From positions 1 through 52,873 of the forward strand of contig NZ_JAAHGO010000064.1 of assembly GCF_010672455.1 (NCBI RefSeq): 52,873 nt of DNA, written 5' to 3'. This DNA comes from Okeania sp. SIO2C9 (GTDB lineage Bacteria > Cyanobacteriota > Cyanobacteriia > Cyanobacteriales > Microcoleaceae). Numbering within the stretch: the stretch's first letter is position 1; every line of letters begins with the position of its first letter. The notes below the pieces were generated by a model that was not told where the DNA came from, ran no database searches, and saw only the letters and a list, made by a program, of their open reading frames with translations. This document shows, one piece after another, positions 18,391-28,224 of the stretch. The position numbers were made by a program, and so were the translations under genes.

Positions 18391-19454
18391 GTCTTATAAC
18401 TGTACCTCACGCTTCCTCAAAAGTGCTGTAAATGATTTTAACTAGCTATCAGCTTTTCTGTTCCGGAATACTTTTCTACAAAATGCTACGCAAACGCAAA
18501 TAGCTGTCAGCTAAAAATTCAAGGGTTTGAGTCACCCACTTTAACGAACTCAGAAGTCAGAAGTTATTAGGGAACACCGGAGCTGGGAACACCGGAGCTG
18601 GGAATATACGAATAAATAGTCTTATAACTGTACCTCACGCTTCCTCAAAAGTGCTGTCAATGATTTTAACTAGCTATCAGCTTTTCTGTTCCGGAATACT
18701 TTTCGACAAAATGCTACGCAAACGCAAATAGCTGTTAGCTAAAAATTCAAGGGTTTGAGTCACCCACTTTAACGAACTCAGAAGTCAGAAGTTATTAGGG
18801 AACACCGGAGCTGGGAACAGGAAATATACGAATAGATAGTCTTATAACTGCACCTCACGCTTCCTCAAAAGTACTGTACCTCACGCTTCCTCAAAAGTGC
18901 TGTAAATGATTTTAACTACCTATCAGCTTTTCTGTTCCGGAATACTTTTCTACAAAATGCTGCGCAAACGCAAATAGCGGTCAGCTAAAAATTCAAGGGT
19001 TTGAGTCCCCCACCTCACGGGGTGACAAGTCACAAGTCACAAGTCACAAGTTATTAGGGAACACCGGAGCTGGGAATATACGAATAAATAGTCTTATAAC
19101 TGTACCTCACGCTTCCTCAAAAGTGCTGTAAATGATTTTAACTACCTATCAGCTTTTCTGTTCCGGAATACTTTTCTACAAAATGCTGCGCAAACGCAAA
19201 TAGCGGTCAGCTAAAAATTCAAGAGTTTGAGTCCCCCACCTCACGGGGTGACAAGTCACAAGTCACAAGTCAGAAGTTATTAGGGAACACCGGAGCTGGG
19301 AACAGGAAATATACGAATAAATAGTCTTATCACTGTACCTCACGCTTCCTCAAAAGTGCTGTAAATGATTTTAACTAGCTATCAGCTTTTCTGTTCCGGA
19401 ATACTTTTCTACAAAATGCTACGTAAACGCAAATAGCGGTCAGCTAAAAATTCA

Positions 19455-19604
19455 GGCGTTGCTGATTCTAGGTATGATGCAAGCCCCCCTAGCCCCCCAA
19501 AATTGGGGGGAATAAAACTCTAAAAGTTCCTCAAAATTGGGGGATGCGCGGGGGCTTGACCAGAACCAAACAATCGCACATTCATACTTCAATTCAGCAA
19601 CGCC
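19455..19604. mobile_element. 150-bp MITE, GGCGTTGCTGA ends, 8-bp duplication
   Basis: The ends GGCGTTGCTGATT and AATTCAGCAACGCC are inverted. AAAATTCA is duplicated on both sides (19447-19454 and 19605-19612); the other repeat copies have it once. The interior has CCCCCCTAGCCCCCC and AATTGGGGG. Confidence 0.9.
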
Positions 19605-19650
19605 AAAATTCAAGGGTTTGACTCCCCCACTTTAACGAAGTCAGAACTCA

Positions 19651-19678
19651 GTAGGGGCGAACGGCCGTTCGCCCCTAC
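19651..19678. repeat. Perfect 28-base palindrome GTAGGGGCGAACGG...
   Basis: The two 14-base halves are exact inverses (GTAGGGGCGAACGG / CCGTTCGCCCCTAC). Similar hairpins occur inside 18299-18390 and at 52184-52211. They could fold strongly in RNA or single-stranded DNA. Confidence 0.85.
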
Positions 19679-19779
19679 AGAAGTTAACCCACCCCTCGCC
19701 CCTCCCCCTCCCAGGAGGGGAAGTAGGGGATGCGTGAGCAACTCTCCAAAAATATTTCGCTTTAAAAGGCAGAGTTTTA

Positions 19780-19929
<150 letters not shown>

Positions 19930-20237
19930 TTAGACCCAATTATTTTGATAAAAAAGCGCGTGATGCTTGTGAATGGGGACTCAAACCTCCATTATACACC
20001 TTGAGAAGCTGATTGCTGAATGCTACTTTAACGAAGATAGATAACTCTTTCTAATTTAAGGAAGTTAACTAATTAACAACATTTTAACTGCTTTTATCTC
20101 GAAACTATACTGCCTAACATAATTGAGGCTTTTCTAGATTTTTTTAAAGCTGGTTTAATTAAATTCCTAATGTTCTCTACAAAAAAAAGCTGATTTTTTT
20201 AAAGTATCTAGAGAAACACAAAACAGGGAGCAAGCCA

Positions 20238-20906
20238 ATGAAAAATATTTTTCATCGTTCCATTTTAACTATTTTTAGCACAATATTTTTTACTTTTAAT
20301 ACTGCGACATCTGCCCAAGCAAATTTTACTTTTGACGAGGTAGAAATTGACCAAAATCAAGTTATTGCCATGGCAATGCCTCTGAGCGATCTAAACGGAT
20401 ATTCTGGTTATAAACTAATTATTTTAGAGCAGCGTTCTAATGAAAAATCTTGCTGGAGTGAAAGTGAAGCAGGATTATATCCAATTTTAGTTGAACCTTT
20501 GCTGTTAGACTTTAATTTTTCTGGCATTTGTGGAAGAGCTACTGATAGTAATGGTTATTCAATTCGAGTAGATGGTAATGATTTATCAGTTAGTCATAGA
20601 TTAATTTTGCAAAACGTTGGTGGTGAAATTAAATTATTTGGCATTTCCTTGACAGGAGATAAAAAATTGATTGGTAGAAGTCGCGGACTTAGTAATGGAA
20701 TGATGAAAATTTTTCTAGAACCTGGTTGGCAATTTACCAAACGTAGTTATCAAGGAAAAGTTCTAGGTCATTTTTATTTTAGTTATGATAGTTTTGCTGC
20801 TAAACAAGCTGAGATTGAGCAAAGAATATCTGAGATTGAGGCTCAAATTCCAGATAGTTTAGAGTTTTATGATAATACTAATTCAGCAATAGCAGAAGGA
20901 TTATAA
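20238..20906 (+). CDS. DUF3747-family secreted protein
   Basis: A 222-residue protein with a clear signal peptide (about residues 1-29, cleavage after TSAQA). The body carries the features of cyanobacterial DUF3747 proteins: FDEVEIDQNQVIAMAMP, CWSE, DFNFSGICGRATDSNGYSIR, LEPGWQFTKRSYQG and GHFYFSYD. A short coiled coil (AEIEQRISEIEAQI) ends it. A GGGAG ribosome site lies nine bases before the ATG. The function of the family is unknown; the signal points to the periplasm or cell surface. Confident on family, not on role. Confidence 0.85.
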   Translation: MKNIFHRSILTIFSTIFFTFNTATSAQANFTFDEVEIDQNQVIAMAMPLSDLNGYSGYKLIILEQRSNEKSCWSESEAGLYPILVEPLLLDFNFSGICGRATDSNGYSIRVDGNDLSVSHRLILQNVGGEIKLFGISLTGDKKLIGRSRGLSNGMMKIFLEPGWQFTKRSYQGKVLGHFYFSYDSFAAKQAEIEQRISEIEAQIPDSLEFYDNTNSAIAEGL

Positions 20907-21092
20907 ACTTTAGATTCAGAAATTACAGAAGTATTTTTAATATACCTTGAAAAATGTATATTCAATACACAATCTAGATTTTAAAAATGGATGAATTCAT
21001 TAACGCAATACTTTATCCTTCTTCCTTCTTCCTTCTTTCTTCTTCCTTCTGCTATACATTAAAATTTTCTTTCACAAAATCAATAAAAAAAC

Positions 21093-21425
21093 ATGAAAAT
21101 CAGACTTATTAACCATAGAAAAACCCATAAACCATCTCAGACAGAATTGAATAATTTAGAAACATTATTAACTTTAATTGGTCTAGATTTAGTCATTCAA
21201 GAAACAGAGTATTTTACAGGAGATGATTGGTTGCCACTATGTAACGATATTGATAGTGGAGAAATTTATCGGAACTGGTTTATTTGGCAAGATACAGAAG
21301 TTACTCAAGAATGGGAAGCTTACGATCATGTTACCAACCAACGAATTATTGACAGTAACTTAACTAGATTAACAGCAAAAATCGATCGCATAGAAAACCA
21401 CAGAAATTTACAAATAAATAATTAA
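21093..21425 (+). CDS. Small conserved-looking hypothetical protein
   Basis: A 110-residue protein with no signal peptide and no motif I recognise. It is acidic and rich in Trp in the middle (DDWLPLCND, NWFIWQDTE, EWEAYDH), which looks like a small folded domain and not a random frame. A heptad tract (CTTCTTC) and an A+T-rich spacer precede it. It may be independent of the secreted-protein gene 190 bases upstream. No function can be offered. Confidence 0.55.
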   Translation: MKIRLINHRKTHKPSQTELNNLETLLTLIGLDLVIQETEYFTGDDWLPLCNDIDSGEIYRNWFIWQDTEVTQEWEAYDHVTNQRIIDSNLTRLTAKIDRIENHRNLQINN

Positions 21426-21561
21426 TTGAAGAAGAAGTCCAGTAGTGGCGTGACACGCCTAAAATGTTGCAATAGTAGGGGCTCAAAATTTAATTCATTT
21501 CCTCGGTAAAAATAGGCTAAAATTAACCCCTCTTGCTCCTGACTTAATTTCTGCTGCTGAA

Positions 21562-21942
21562 TCACCTTTCTTCTTTTGAAACAAGGGGGCGACTTTTTTC
21601 GTTATTACAATCTGGACATAATCTAATAACAACATCTCCTTCAGGACATCCCTGAGAAACAAGATACGTTCCTTGTTGATTCTCTGTCCATTGATTGCGA
21701 TCGCTACAATAAATTGTTACCGAAGCATTACTTCCTAGTTTAATTTTGTCCTCACCACTGAGAGTAATACCAGACTCTGCTTGATGAAAATCCTTCCATT
21801 GTGCCTTTTTTACTTGAACATTCCCTTGAACATTAATTAGGATATGAATGGGACTACTTAACGCAGGCGTTGCCCATCCCATAAGTGTTAAGGTCAATGT
21901 AGCTTGAATTGGAAAACGACAATTCAACATAGAACTTACCAT
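21562..21942 (-). CDS. Secreted FecR-like small protein (paralogue of 21998-22351)
   Basis: About 126 residues from the ATG at 21942. The frame is open to 22017, but the extra N-terminal part is unlike the neighbour and would overlap it. A hydrophobic signal segment (ATLTLTLMGWATPALSS) precedes a beta-rich domain: IHILINVQGNVQVKKAQW, GITLSGEDKIKLGSNASVTI and YLVSQGCPEG. The pattern resembles FecR-like domains of cyanobacterial proteins found near CHAT or TPR genes. Two CxxC-type cysteine sites (CPEG, CPDC) lie near the end. It is about 75% identical to the next gene over most of its length, a recent tandem duplication. Role unknown; exported. Confidence 0.75.
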   Translation of the reverse strand: MVSSMLNCRFPIQATLTLTLMGWATPALSSPIHILINVQGNVQVKKAQWKDFHQAESGITLSGEDKIKLGSNASVTIYCSDRNQWTENQQGTYLVSQGCPEGDVVIRLCPDCNNEKSRPLVSKEER

Positions 21943-21997
21943 TTTTACTTTTGACTGTAGATACAAAAATAGGTATTTTAACAAACACGATATTGTA

Positions 21998-22351
21998 CTA
22001 CCGAGTAGTTCCATCACGGTTGTTACAATCTGGACATAATTCAGGAACAGGTTTTCCTTCAGGGCATTTCTGAGAAATAAGATATGTTCCGGGTTGCTCC
22101 ATTACCCATTGATTCTGATTACTACAATAAACTGTTATCGAAGCATTACTTCCTAGTTTAATTTCGTCTTCACCACTGAGAGTAATACCAGACTCTGCTT
22201 GATAAAAATCTTTCCATTGTGCCTTTTTTACTTGGACATTCCCCTGAACATCAATTAGGATATGAATGGGACTGCTCAATACAGGAGTTATCCATCCCAT
22301 AAGTATTAAAGTCAATGCAGCTTGGGTTGTCGTTTTCCAATTCAGTTTCAT
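21998..22351 (-). CDS. Secreted FecR-like small protein (paralogue of 21562-21942)
   Basis: A 117-residue protein. A signal peptide (ALTLILMGWITPVLSS) leads to the same beta-rich domain as its neighbour: VQGNVQVKKAQW, GEDEIKLGSNASITVYC and YLISQKCPEG, ending in CPDCNN. The start at MKLNWKTTTQAA is the natural one, and the neighbour's signal segment can be aligned to it. The gene lies 176 bases downstream of the membrane TPR gene on the same strand, so they may be co-transcribed. The function is not known. Confidence 0.78.
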   Translation of the reverse strand: MKLNWKTTTQAALTLILMGWITPVLSSPIHILIDVQGNVQVKKAQWKDFYQAESGITLSGEDEIKLGSNASITVYCSNQNQWVMEQPGTYLISQKCPEGKPVPELCPDCNNRDGTTR

Positions 22352-22527
22352 AATTAATAATTGATGATTAAGGTTTAAAGCTAATTAATTAATAAACTAA
22401 ATATTAAACGATTTGAATAGACTTCACTATCTAACAAAATGGAGCATCAACCTCAACCCTTGAGATTTTTTCTTTTCACTGCGTCCCAGTCCCAATGACA
22501 TACTAATAATTAATTCCCCCTGGCCAG

Positions 22528-23847
22528 TTAATTGTTAATTTTTAATTGTTGTTTAGCCTCATATAACCATTCATCTTCTTCAGAATTAATAGTTTCACCT
22601 GCAGCTAGACGAGATTCAATTAATTGACGACATTGTTGCCAATTTTCTTTGACTTTAGAGGATGGTTTATTTGTCCTTGACAAGATTTGAGTGTAGATGC
22701 AAAAGGCTGTCCCTGGATTCCGGATATATTGCTGATATTTGCTATTTTTAGCAATCGCCATTGCAGGCAAAAGATAGGCTACAGAATCATCATATCGCTT
22801 TTGCTTAAATCTTACCCATCCTATATTTTTATATATGTTATATTTTTGGGTCTGTAAATTCAGCTTTTCCTTATCCGTTAACTGCTCAAAATTCTTTTCT
22901 TTTTCCTCTAAAAGTTGTAAACCTTGTCTAAGTAGATCTATTCCTTCCCCATTCTTATTTTCCCGAATGTACCAATAAGCAAGATTATTATAGGCATCTA
23001 GAAACCCACCTTTAGCTGCTATTATGTATTGCTTCTTAGCATTAGAAAAATCTTGTAATTCTTCGTAGAGAGTTGCTAACTTATAATGAGCATCTAAATT
23101 TTCTGAATCTAATTTAATTGCTTGTAAATACTTCTCTTCTGCTGAAGCTAATTTTTCCTGTTCTTGTAATTTTTTACCTGCCAGTTTGTAGCGATTAGAA
23201 AAAAATGGTAAATTCAACCAAATCACTAACAACAATCCTGTCATTAATAAACTATAAACAAGCTTTGCCTCCTCGTGAAAATGTTGAGGAATTTTGACTT
23301 TATCTAAAACTTTATCAAACCCTTTTTTTCCCGTTTCCGTTAACTCACTTTGAGCTTGCAGTAAAGATAAAATACTAGGAATAGCAATAGTTACTGCACC
23401 CCCTAACCCCGAAGCACTACTCAGAAAAAGACTAGCCAAGGTTCCTAAAAGAGCTAAATTTCCTGTCCAAACAATAACTCTGATTACTCTCACCAACCAA
23501 TCAAAACGATTCCAAGGGTGGAATTTTTTTGCTTTTTCCTCAACATAATTATCTAAATACCACCACCAAGCATTAGGGGTTTTAGGAAAATTTTCTCGAT
23601 ATTCAGCTAAATTAATATCTTGAATTAATTTCTCAGCATTTTCTCTAAGTTTTATGTCTAATACTTCAATTTTTAATATCGCATTAGCAGAAGGCTTAAT
23701 TTTATTTGATAAAGCCTTATGAATAGCATCTCTAATTAATAAAATTTCGATAACTTCCTGCTTTGATAGTGGAGTACTAGAAGTTTTTAATTTTTCTAAC
23801 GACTGTTCTAAAGTATTTTGATAATTTTGTAAAAGAGTAATTTTCAT
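22528..23847 (-). CDS. Membrane-anchored TPR protein
   Basis: A 439-residue protein. The N-terminal ~110 residues are helical and charged. Two or three membrane segments follow (about 130-165 and 200-222: VYSLLMTGLLLVIWLNLPFF). The C-terminal half is tetratricopeptide repeats, for example EEKYLQAIKLDSENLDAHYK, with further units about 255-380. TPRs mediate protein contacts. Its position upstream of two secreted FecR-like genes suggests a shared envelope role, as seen with TPR/CHAT/FecR-like groups in other cyanobacteria; that is inference. No enzymatic motif is visible. Confidence 0.8.
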   Translation of the reverse strand: MKITLLQNYQNTLEQSLEKLKTSSTPLSKQEVIEILLIRDAIHKALSNKIKPSANAILKIEVLDIKLRENAEKLIQDINLAEYRENFPKTPNAWWWYLDNYVEEKAKKFHPWNRFDWLVRVIRVIVWTGNLALLGTLASLFLSSASGLGGAVTIAIPSILSLLQAQSELTETGKKGFDKVLDKVKIPQHFHEEAKLVYSLLMTGLLLVIWLNLPFFSNRYKLAGKKLQEQEKLASAEEKYLQAIKLDSENLDAHYKLATLYEELQDFSNAKKQYIIAAKGGFLDAYNNLAYWYIRENKNGEGIDLLRQGLQLLEEKEKNFEQLTDKEKLNLQTQKYNIYKNIGWVRFKQKRYDDSVAYLLPAMAIAKNSKYQQYIRNPGTAFCIYTQILSRTNKPSSKVKENWQQCRQLIESRLAAGETINSEEDEWLYEAKQQLKINN

Positions 23848-24090
23848 CGCCTAACATTTCCCTTGAATATTAGCAGTTTGTCCAAGAAATAATATCTATT
23901 TATATCCTATCTTTACAACTATATTTGATAATCTCTGGATAATTAGCGATAAAAAACCTTTTTCCTGACAGTCTAGCTCATTTCCTTTTACTCCAGGGAA
24001 AAAGATTGATAAAATAGTGATAATTTTGTTCAAATCAAGCAAGAAAATTAATTCTGATATAATAAGTAAAAAAACGTTCAGGATTTGTCA

Positions 24091-25191
24091 ATGACCATTT
24101 CACTCCCTCCTAAAAACTCAGAAATTATCCCAAATATAGAGCAAATTGAAGCTTCAATTTTACAAAAATTCGTAGCTCCCCTAGCTAATGAAATAGATAG
24201 CGATCGAGAAACATTAAAAACAGCTTTAATGACTCTAGGAAAATCAGGTTTATTAGCACTACAAGTTCCCCAAAAGTGGGGAGGTTTAGAATTAAATCAA
24301 GAAGATTATTTTAATTATCAATTACTTGTAGCCAGATATTCTGGTGCATTATCTTTTCTCCAAACCCAACATCAAAGTGCAGGAGCAATATTAGCAGCAA
24401 GTGAAAATTATCAACTACAACAACAATATTTACCCCATTTGAGCCACGGCAAAATTTTATTAGGAGTAGGCTTTTCTCAACTCCGACGCTCTGGGGAAGC
24501 ACCAGTCAAAGCTTTCCCGACTACAGGTGGATATTATATAGAAGGAATTGTTCCTTGGATAAGTGGGTGGGGTATATTTCAGGAGTTTATTATCGCAGCC
24601 AAATTACCCGATGGCAGAGCAATTTTTGCTATGATGCCTTTTGTTGAAAATGAGCAATCAAACGGCAATATTACTTTCTCAGAAGTTATGCCTTTGTGCG
24701 CTATTAATTCAACTAATACTGTTAGTGCTACAGTCAAAAATTGGTTTTTACCTAATGAACATTTAGTTTCTATTAAACCTGTAAATTGGATTCAAGAAAA
24801 CGACAGAAAAAAAATATTACGCTTTACTCCCTTTGCTTTAGGATGTGCTTTGGCAGGTATAGATATTATAAAAGAAGTTTCAAAAAAGAAATCTCTAGCT
24901 TTTATTACAGATGCTATACATTCCCTCACAACAGAAGTTAATCAATGTCGAAATTCTATAGAACTAGCTAATAAAAATCCTGATACAGATTTTGACACAA
25001 AACTCCACCTCAGAGTAACAGCTATTAACTTAGCCCAACGTTGTACTGCTGCTGCTGTTACTGTTTCTAGTGGTGCAGCTAATCACAAAAATCATGGAGC
25101 GCAACGAGTTTATCGCGAGGCTTTAGTCTATACAGTTTCAGCTCAAACTACAGATATTATGGAAGCCACTCTCAAAGTATTAGGTTGTTAG
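24091..25191 (+). CDS. Acyl-CoA dehydrogenase family protein
   Basis: A 366-residue flavoprotein-like enzyme. The ATG at 24091 is preferred over a TTG two codons upstream, since AGGA sits seven bases before it. The N-terminal helical domain contains GLLALQVPQKWGGLELN, typical of acyl-CoA dehydrogenases. The central beta domain has GVGFSQLRRSG and GYYIEGIVPWISGW, at the place of the usual flavin-contact TG-x-K/W motif. A C-terminal helical bundle ends AQTTDIMEATLKVLG. Members oxidise acyl thioesters or related substrates with FAD; this one is short and its catalytic base cannot be placed by eye. A role in secondary metabolism is possible, but there are no pathway neighbours. Confidence 0.85.
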   Translation: MTISLPPKNSEIIPNIEQIEASILQKFVAPLANEIDSDRETLKTALMTLGKSGLLALQVPQKWGGLELNQEDYFNYQLLVARYSGALSFLQTQHQSAGAILAASENYQLQQQYLPHLSHGKILLGVGFSQLRRSGEAPVKAFPTTGGYYIEGIVPWISGWGIFQEFIIAAKLPDGRAIFAMMPFVENEQSNGNITFSEVMPLCAINSTNTVSATVKNWFLPNEHLVSIKPVNWIQENDRKKILRFTPFALGCALAGIDIIKEVSKKKSLAFITDAIHSLTTEVNQCRNSIELANKNPDTDFDTKLHLRVTAINLAQRCTAAAVTVSSGAANHKNHGAQRVYREALVYTVSAQTTDIMEATLKVLGC

Positions 25192-25255
25192 AATGAATGA
25201 TTAAGTTGCAATTCTTTAGCCTTTACCAATGAGTTTTCAAACTATTAGGAAGTTA

Positions 25256-25383
25256 TATCATGTCCGGTTGAATAGTTATAATTAGGCTCGTAGTTGGGCT
25301 TTAGCCCTAATAGTAAGTATTGTAAGGGCTAAAGCCCAACTACAAACAAAAATTTTATTATAAGTAATTATCCGAACATGATA
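25256..25383. mobile_element. MITE, TATCATGTCCGG ends, TTA duplication, GGGCTTTAGCCC core
   Basis: The ends TATCATGTCCGG and CCGAACATGATA are flanked by TTA (25253-25255 and 25384-25386). The interior has an inverted pair GTAGTTGGGCTTTAGCCC / GGGCTAAAGCCCAACTAC, so it would fold as a long hairpin. Another copy starts directly after its right TTA. Confidence 0.85.
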
Positions 25384-25386
25384 TTA

Positions 25387-25620
25387 TATAATGTCCGGTT
25401 GAATAGTTATAAGTTAGAGCTTCGTAGTAGGGTTTGAGCAATAAGATAGGTATCTCATACCAAATCTGGTTTAATTAAGGAGATATTCACAAAATTCAAA
25501 ACCCTTGTCTGATAATAATTTTGGCACTTTGGTAACTACCCTATAATAACCAGATTTGGTCTCACGGGCTCCAGATTTGGTATAACGGGCTAAAGCCCTA
25601 CTACAAGCAAAAACTTTTTC
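25387..25620. mobile_element. MITE copy abutting the previous one, interrupted, right end lost
   Basis: The left end TATAATGTCCGGTTGAATAG directly follows the TTA of the copy at 25256-25383. The core GTAGTAGGGTTTGAGCAATA ... GGGCTAAAGCCCTACTAC matches the copy at 50730, but a ~120-base insert with ACCAAATCTGG / CCAGATTTGGT ends splits it. No right terminus is seen. Confidence 0.7.
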
Positions 25621-25651
25621 CACTATTGCCTGTTGCCTATTCCCTATTCCC

Positions 25652-27451
25652 CTAAATAGATTCCAATGACACTCCTAACCATCCTGCAAAGTTTTCTGAT
25701 TGTTTGGATGTAGGGTTTTTCACTGGTACTACTTGGTAATTACTAGGACTAGGAGTTGCTAAAATTACCTTATGAGTCAGAAGTTGATCCTGATGAAAAA
25801 CCGTCACTTCAATCGAATCTCCTGGTTGATAATCTTTGAGGCGATCGCTCAATTTATCTGCACTTACCCGAAAACCATCTATTGCCAATAACTCATCACC
25901 TGCATCCAATCCCGCCAATTGTGCTGGCCCTTGGGCTTCGACAAATTTAATTATTTCTTTACCATTTTTAGTGGTGACATTCATCCCTAAATTCGGCCAT
26001 TTATTGTCTTCTCTCTTAAGTCGTAATCCAAAATGCTTGAGATACTCATCAAAAGGTAACTCATCTACACCATGAATATACCTCTCAAAGAAGTCATCCA
26101 AATTTACTCCTGCTACTTCTTCAATTACACTTTTCAGTTGTTCGGGAGTAAAGCCTATTTCTGGTTTACCAAACTGCTCCCACATTCGGCGCATTACATC
26201 ATCTAAAGAGTATTGATTTTGATGTTTTTCCCTAATTAATAAATCGAGTAATAAAGATACCATTGCTCCTTTTAAATAATAAGAAATCTGGCAATTATTA
26301 CTATTAGCATCCCGACGATAAAGTTTAATCCAAGCATCCCAACTAGACTCACTTAGGGGCTGTACCTTTCGTCCTATTATTGTTAGGAAAAGTGTAATTT
26401 CTTTCCCTAATCCTTGTAAGAAAGTTTGAACATCATAAACACCAGCTCTGAAAGGAATTAATAAATCATAATAGCTAGTTGTACCCTCACAAAACCATAG
26501 AGAAGGAGTATAGTTTTCCTGTTCATAATTAAATACTTCTAAAGCTTTAGGTCGGATGCGCTTAACATTCCATAAATGAAAAAATTCATGGGCGACTAAT
26601 TGCATGAAGCGATCGCGTTTTTCCTTACTCCTAAAACTGAATCTAGGATAATTTAAAGTACAGCTAAATTTATGCTCTAAACCACCAAACCCCTGTCCAG
26701 ATATATGCAATAGAAATAGATATTTTTCATAAGGTAAACCACCAAAAAAGTTTGCTTCCATATCAATAATTTTTTTAATATCTGGAATTAACTTTTCTGG
26801 TTCCGCATTACCTGTTCCCCAAATAGCTAACTGATGTGCTTTTCCTTGTACTTCAAATTGATATAATTGATGAGTACCTATTTCAAAAGGACTATCTACT
26901 AAAGTATCAAAATCTACTGCCTCAAATGTATTATCAGAACCTGGAATTTCTGGTAAAGAAGTCGCTACTTTCCAATCAGGTTTAGGTGGAATAATCTTTA
27001 TCCAAATCGAATTTTTCTCAGCTCCAGGAATATCAAAAAACAAAGCTGCACCATTAAAATAACCATGTGTAGAGTCTAAATGATTAGTGCGTACCGTTAA
27101 TTCATTTGCAAATATCCTGTACTGTACTATTACTTCAGAATTTCCAGCAGTTTCTATTTGCCAATGATTTTTACTGAGCTTTTGCCAATGTAAAGAACAT
27201 TCATTTTCACTATAAGCACAAAAATCTTGTAAATGTTTAGCATATTCTCTAACTAAGTAAGAACCTGGTGTCCATACTGGCATCTTTAAATCCAGTTTTC
27301 CAGCTTTTTGAAATGAAGGAGATAGTTGTTCAAATTTGACGCGCAAACTAACCTCAAACAGATGAGATTCTGGATGAGGCATAAATACTTGATATTGAAT
27401 TGCTGGTTTTTTAATGGTGGGACTGAGGGATACTGCTCTAGCTTCAGTCAT
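25652..27451 (-). CDS. M61 family metallopeptidase with PDZ domain
   Basis: A 599-residue peptidase. The N-terminal ~170 residues are a beta-sandwich (YQVFMPHPESHLFEVSLR). The zinc site is HEFFHLWN (HExxH), with GFGGLEHKFS just before it as in glycyl aminopeptidase-type M61 enzymes. The downstream Glu is probably in WFCEGTTSYYD. A PDZ domain lies near residues 500-580 (AQLAGLDAGDELLAIDGFRVS), and the protein ends WLGVSLESI. There is no signal peptide, so it is likely cytosolic. It probably trims peptides with N-terminal Gly or Ala, as known for the family. It is convergent with the acyl-CoA dehydrogenase gene, with two MITEs between them. Confidence 0.93.
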   Translation of the reverse strand: MTEARAVSLSPTIKKPAIQYQVFMPHPESHLFEVSLRVKFEQLSPSFQKAGKLDLKMPVWTPGSYLVREYAKHLQDFCAYSENECSLHWQKLSKNHWQIETAGNSEVIVQYRIFANELTVRTNHLDSTHGYFNGAALFFDIPGAEKNSIWIKIIPPKPDWKVATSLPEIPGSDNTFEAVDFDTLVDSPFEIGTHQLYQFEVQGKAHQLAIWGTGNAEPEKLIPDIKKIIDMEANFFGGLPYEKYLFLLHISGQGFGGLEHKFSCTLNYPRFSFRSKEKRDRFMQLVAHEFFHLWNVKRIRPKALEVFNYEQENYTPSLWFCEGTTSYYDLLIPFRAGVYDVQTFLQGLGKEITLFLTIIGRKVQPLSESSWDAWIKLYRRDANSNNCQISYYLKGAMVSLLLDLLIREKHQNQYSLDDVMRRMWEQFGKPEIGFTPEQLKSVIEEVAGVNLDDFFERYIHGVDELPFDEYLKHFGLRLKREDNKWPNLGMNVTTKNGKEIIKFVEAQGPAQLAGLDAGDELLAIDGFRVSADKLSDRLKDYQPGDSIEVTVFHQDQLLTHKVILATPSPSNYQVVPVKNPTSKQSENFAGWLGVSLESI

Positions 27452-27496
27452 GGTTATTTATTTTTGATATTAACTATTTCCATTTGATTTTAGTAT

Positions 27497-27634
27497 ATAT
27501 AGCGCTGTGCGCAGGCAACAGGCAACAGGCAACAGGCAACAGGCAACAGCGGGAATAAAAAAACGATAGTATAAGACTTTTAGTTATTGGACAGTTCTTG
27601 TAATTTGTAAATATGCCAGCGCACATTCCTATAT
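27497..27634. mobile_element. MITE, ATATAGCGCTGTGCGC ends (second copy)
   Basis: The same structure as 15539-15669: end, GGCAACA tandem units, AGACTTTTAGTTATTGGA, then GCGCACATT and ATATA. The GGCAACA unit number differs between the copies, so that tract expands and contracts. Confidence 0.75.
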
Positions 27635-27642
27635 ATTTTCTT

Positions 27643-27816
27643 ATAGCAATCAGGAATCAGATGTGAGAATTGAGATGTTCCTTTAAAGTATAGAATATAG
27701 CAGTTATCTTACTTATATATATTCGTTTTTTTCTTCTTCTCTGTTGCCTGTTGCCTTCCGGAGCTGTTGCCTAAAAATATCCAATATCTCACAACTAAAA
27801 TCATATTGCTATAGCA
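27643..27816. repeat. Inverted-repeat element with TATAGCAAT ends
   Basis: TATAGCAAT and ATTGCTATA bracket a spacer that contains GTGAGAATTGAGATG and an approximate inverse further on, and a TTGCCTTCCGGAGCTGTTGCC-like segment also seen at 3706. It is probably a decayed MITE. Between here and 28224 I see an AATTTCTCGGTAA motif (27931-27943) and a TTTGACTTTTGAC tract, but no gene. Confidence 0.5.
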
Positions 27817-28224
27817 ATTCCCATACTGGTCATTTCAGTTATCAGTTATCAGTACTTCTGCAATAAGGAAGCTTGACATCAGGAATATTCTCTTTTTTTA
27901 TCCCCTTAAAACGGGAGGCTTTAGACCACAATTTCTCGGTAAAGTACAACATTCGTTTGTTTTAGGGAACAGGGAATAGGGAATACAATATAAATAAAGA
28001 TAGGTTTACCTCATTAGTCTGAGAAACGCTATACTTCATCACATATTAATTAATCTAATTTTTTAGACAAAACTTTTGATTGAATTTTGAATATTTCAAA
28101 CATTATTATTAATCTAGTGCAGGATGGCGGAAATAACTGACCAGTTACAAAATCTTCAAACAATTACAAATCAATACTTTGACTTTTGACTTTTGACTTT
28201 TAACTTCCGCGTAGCGGCATTAGT

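Larger units (their letters stand above)
18216..19640. repeat. Five tandem copies of a ~220-250 bp repeat
   Basis: The repeat begins ATATACGAATAAATAGTC and ends AGGGAACACCGGAGCTGGGAA. Copies start at about 18278, 18602, 18822, 19074 and 19306. Each holds TACCTCACGCTTCCTC, an imperfect hairpin between AGCTATCAGCT and AGCTGTCAGCT, and GCTACGCAAACGC. Copies 3 and 4 share changes such as GCTGCGCAAACGC and CCCCCACCTCACGGGGTG, so they arose from each other. The region starts with TTACAGCAG, matching the end of an inverted-repeat element also seen at 40731-40840. Copies 1 and 5 contain other insertions. There is no coding capacity. Confidence 0.9.

Noticed and set aside
18216-19640. Possible CRISPR array
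   Set aside because: The repeat unit is over 200 bases with no short constant repeats separated by unique spacers, and there are no cas genes.
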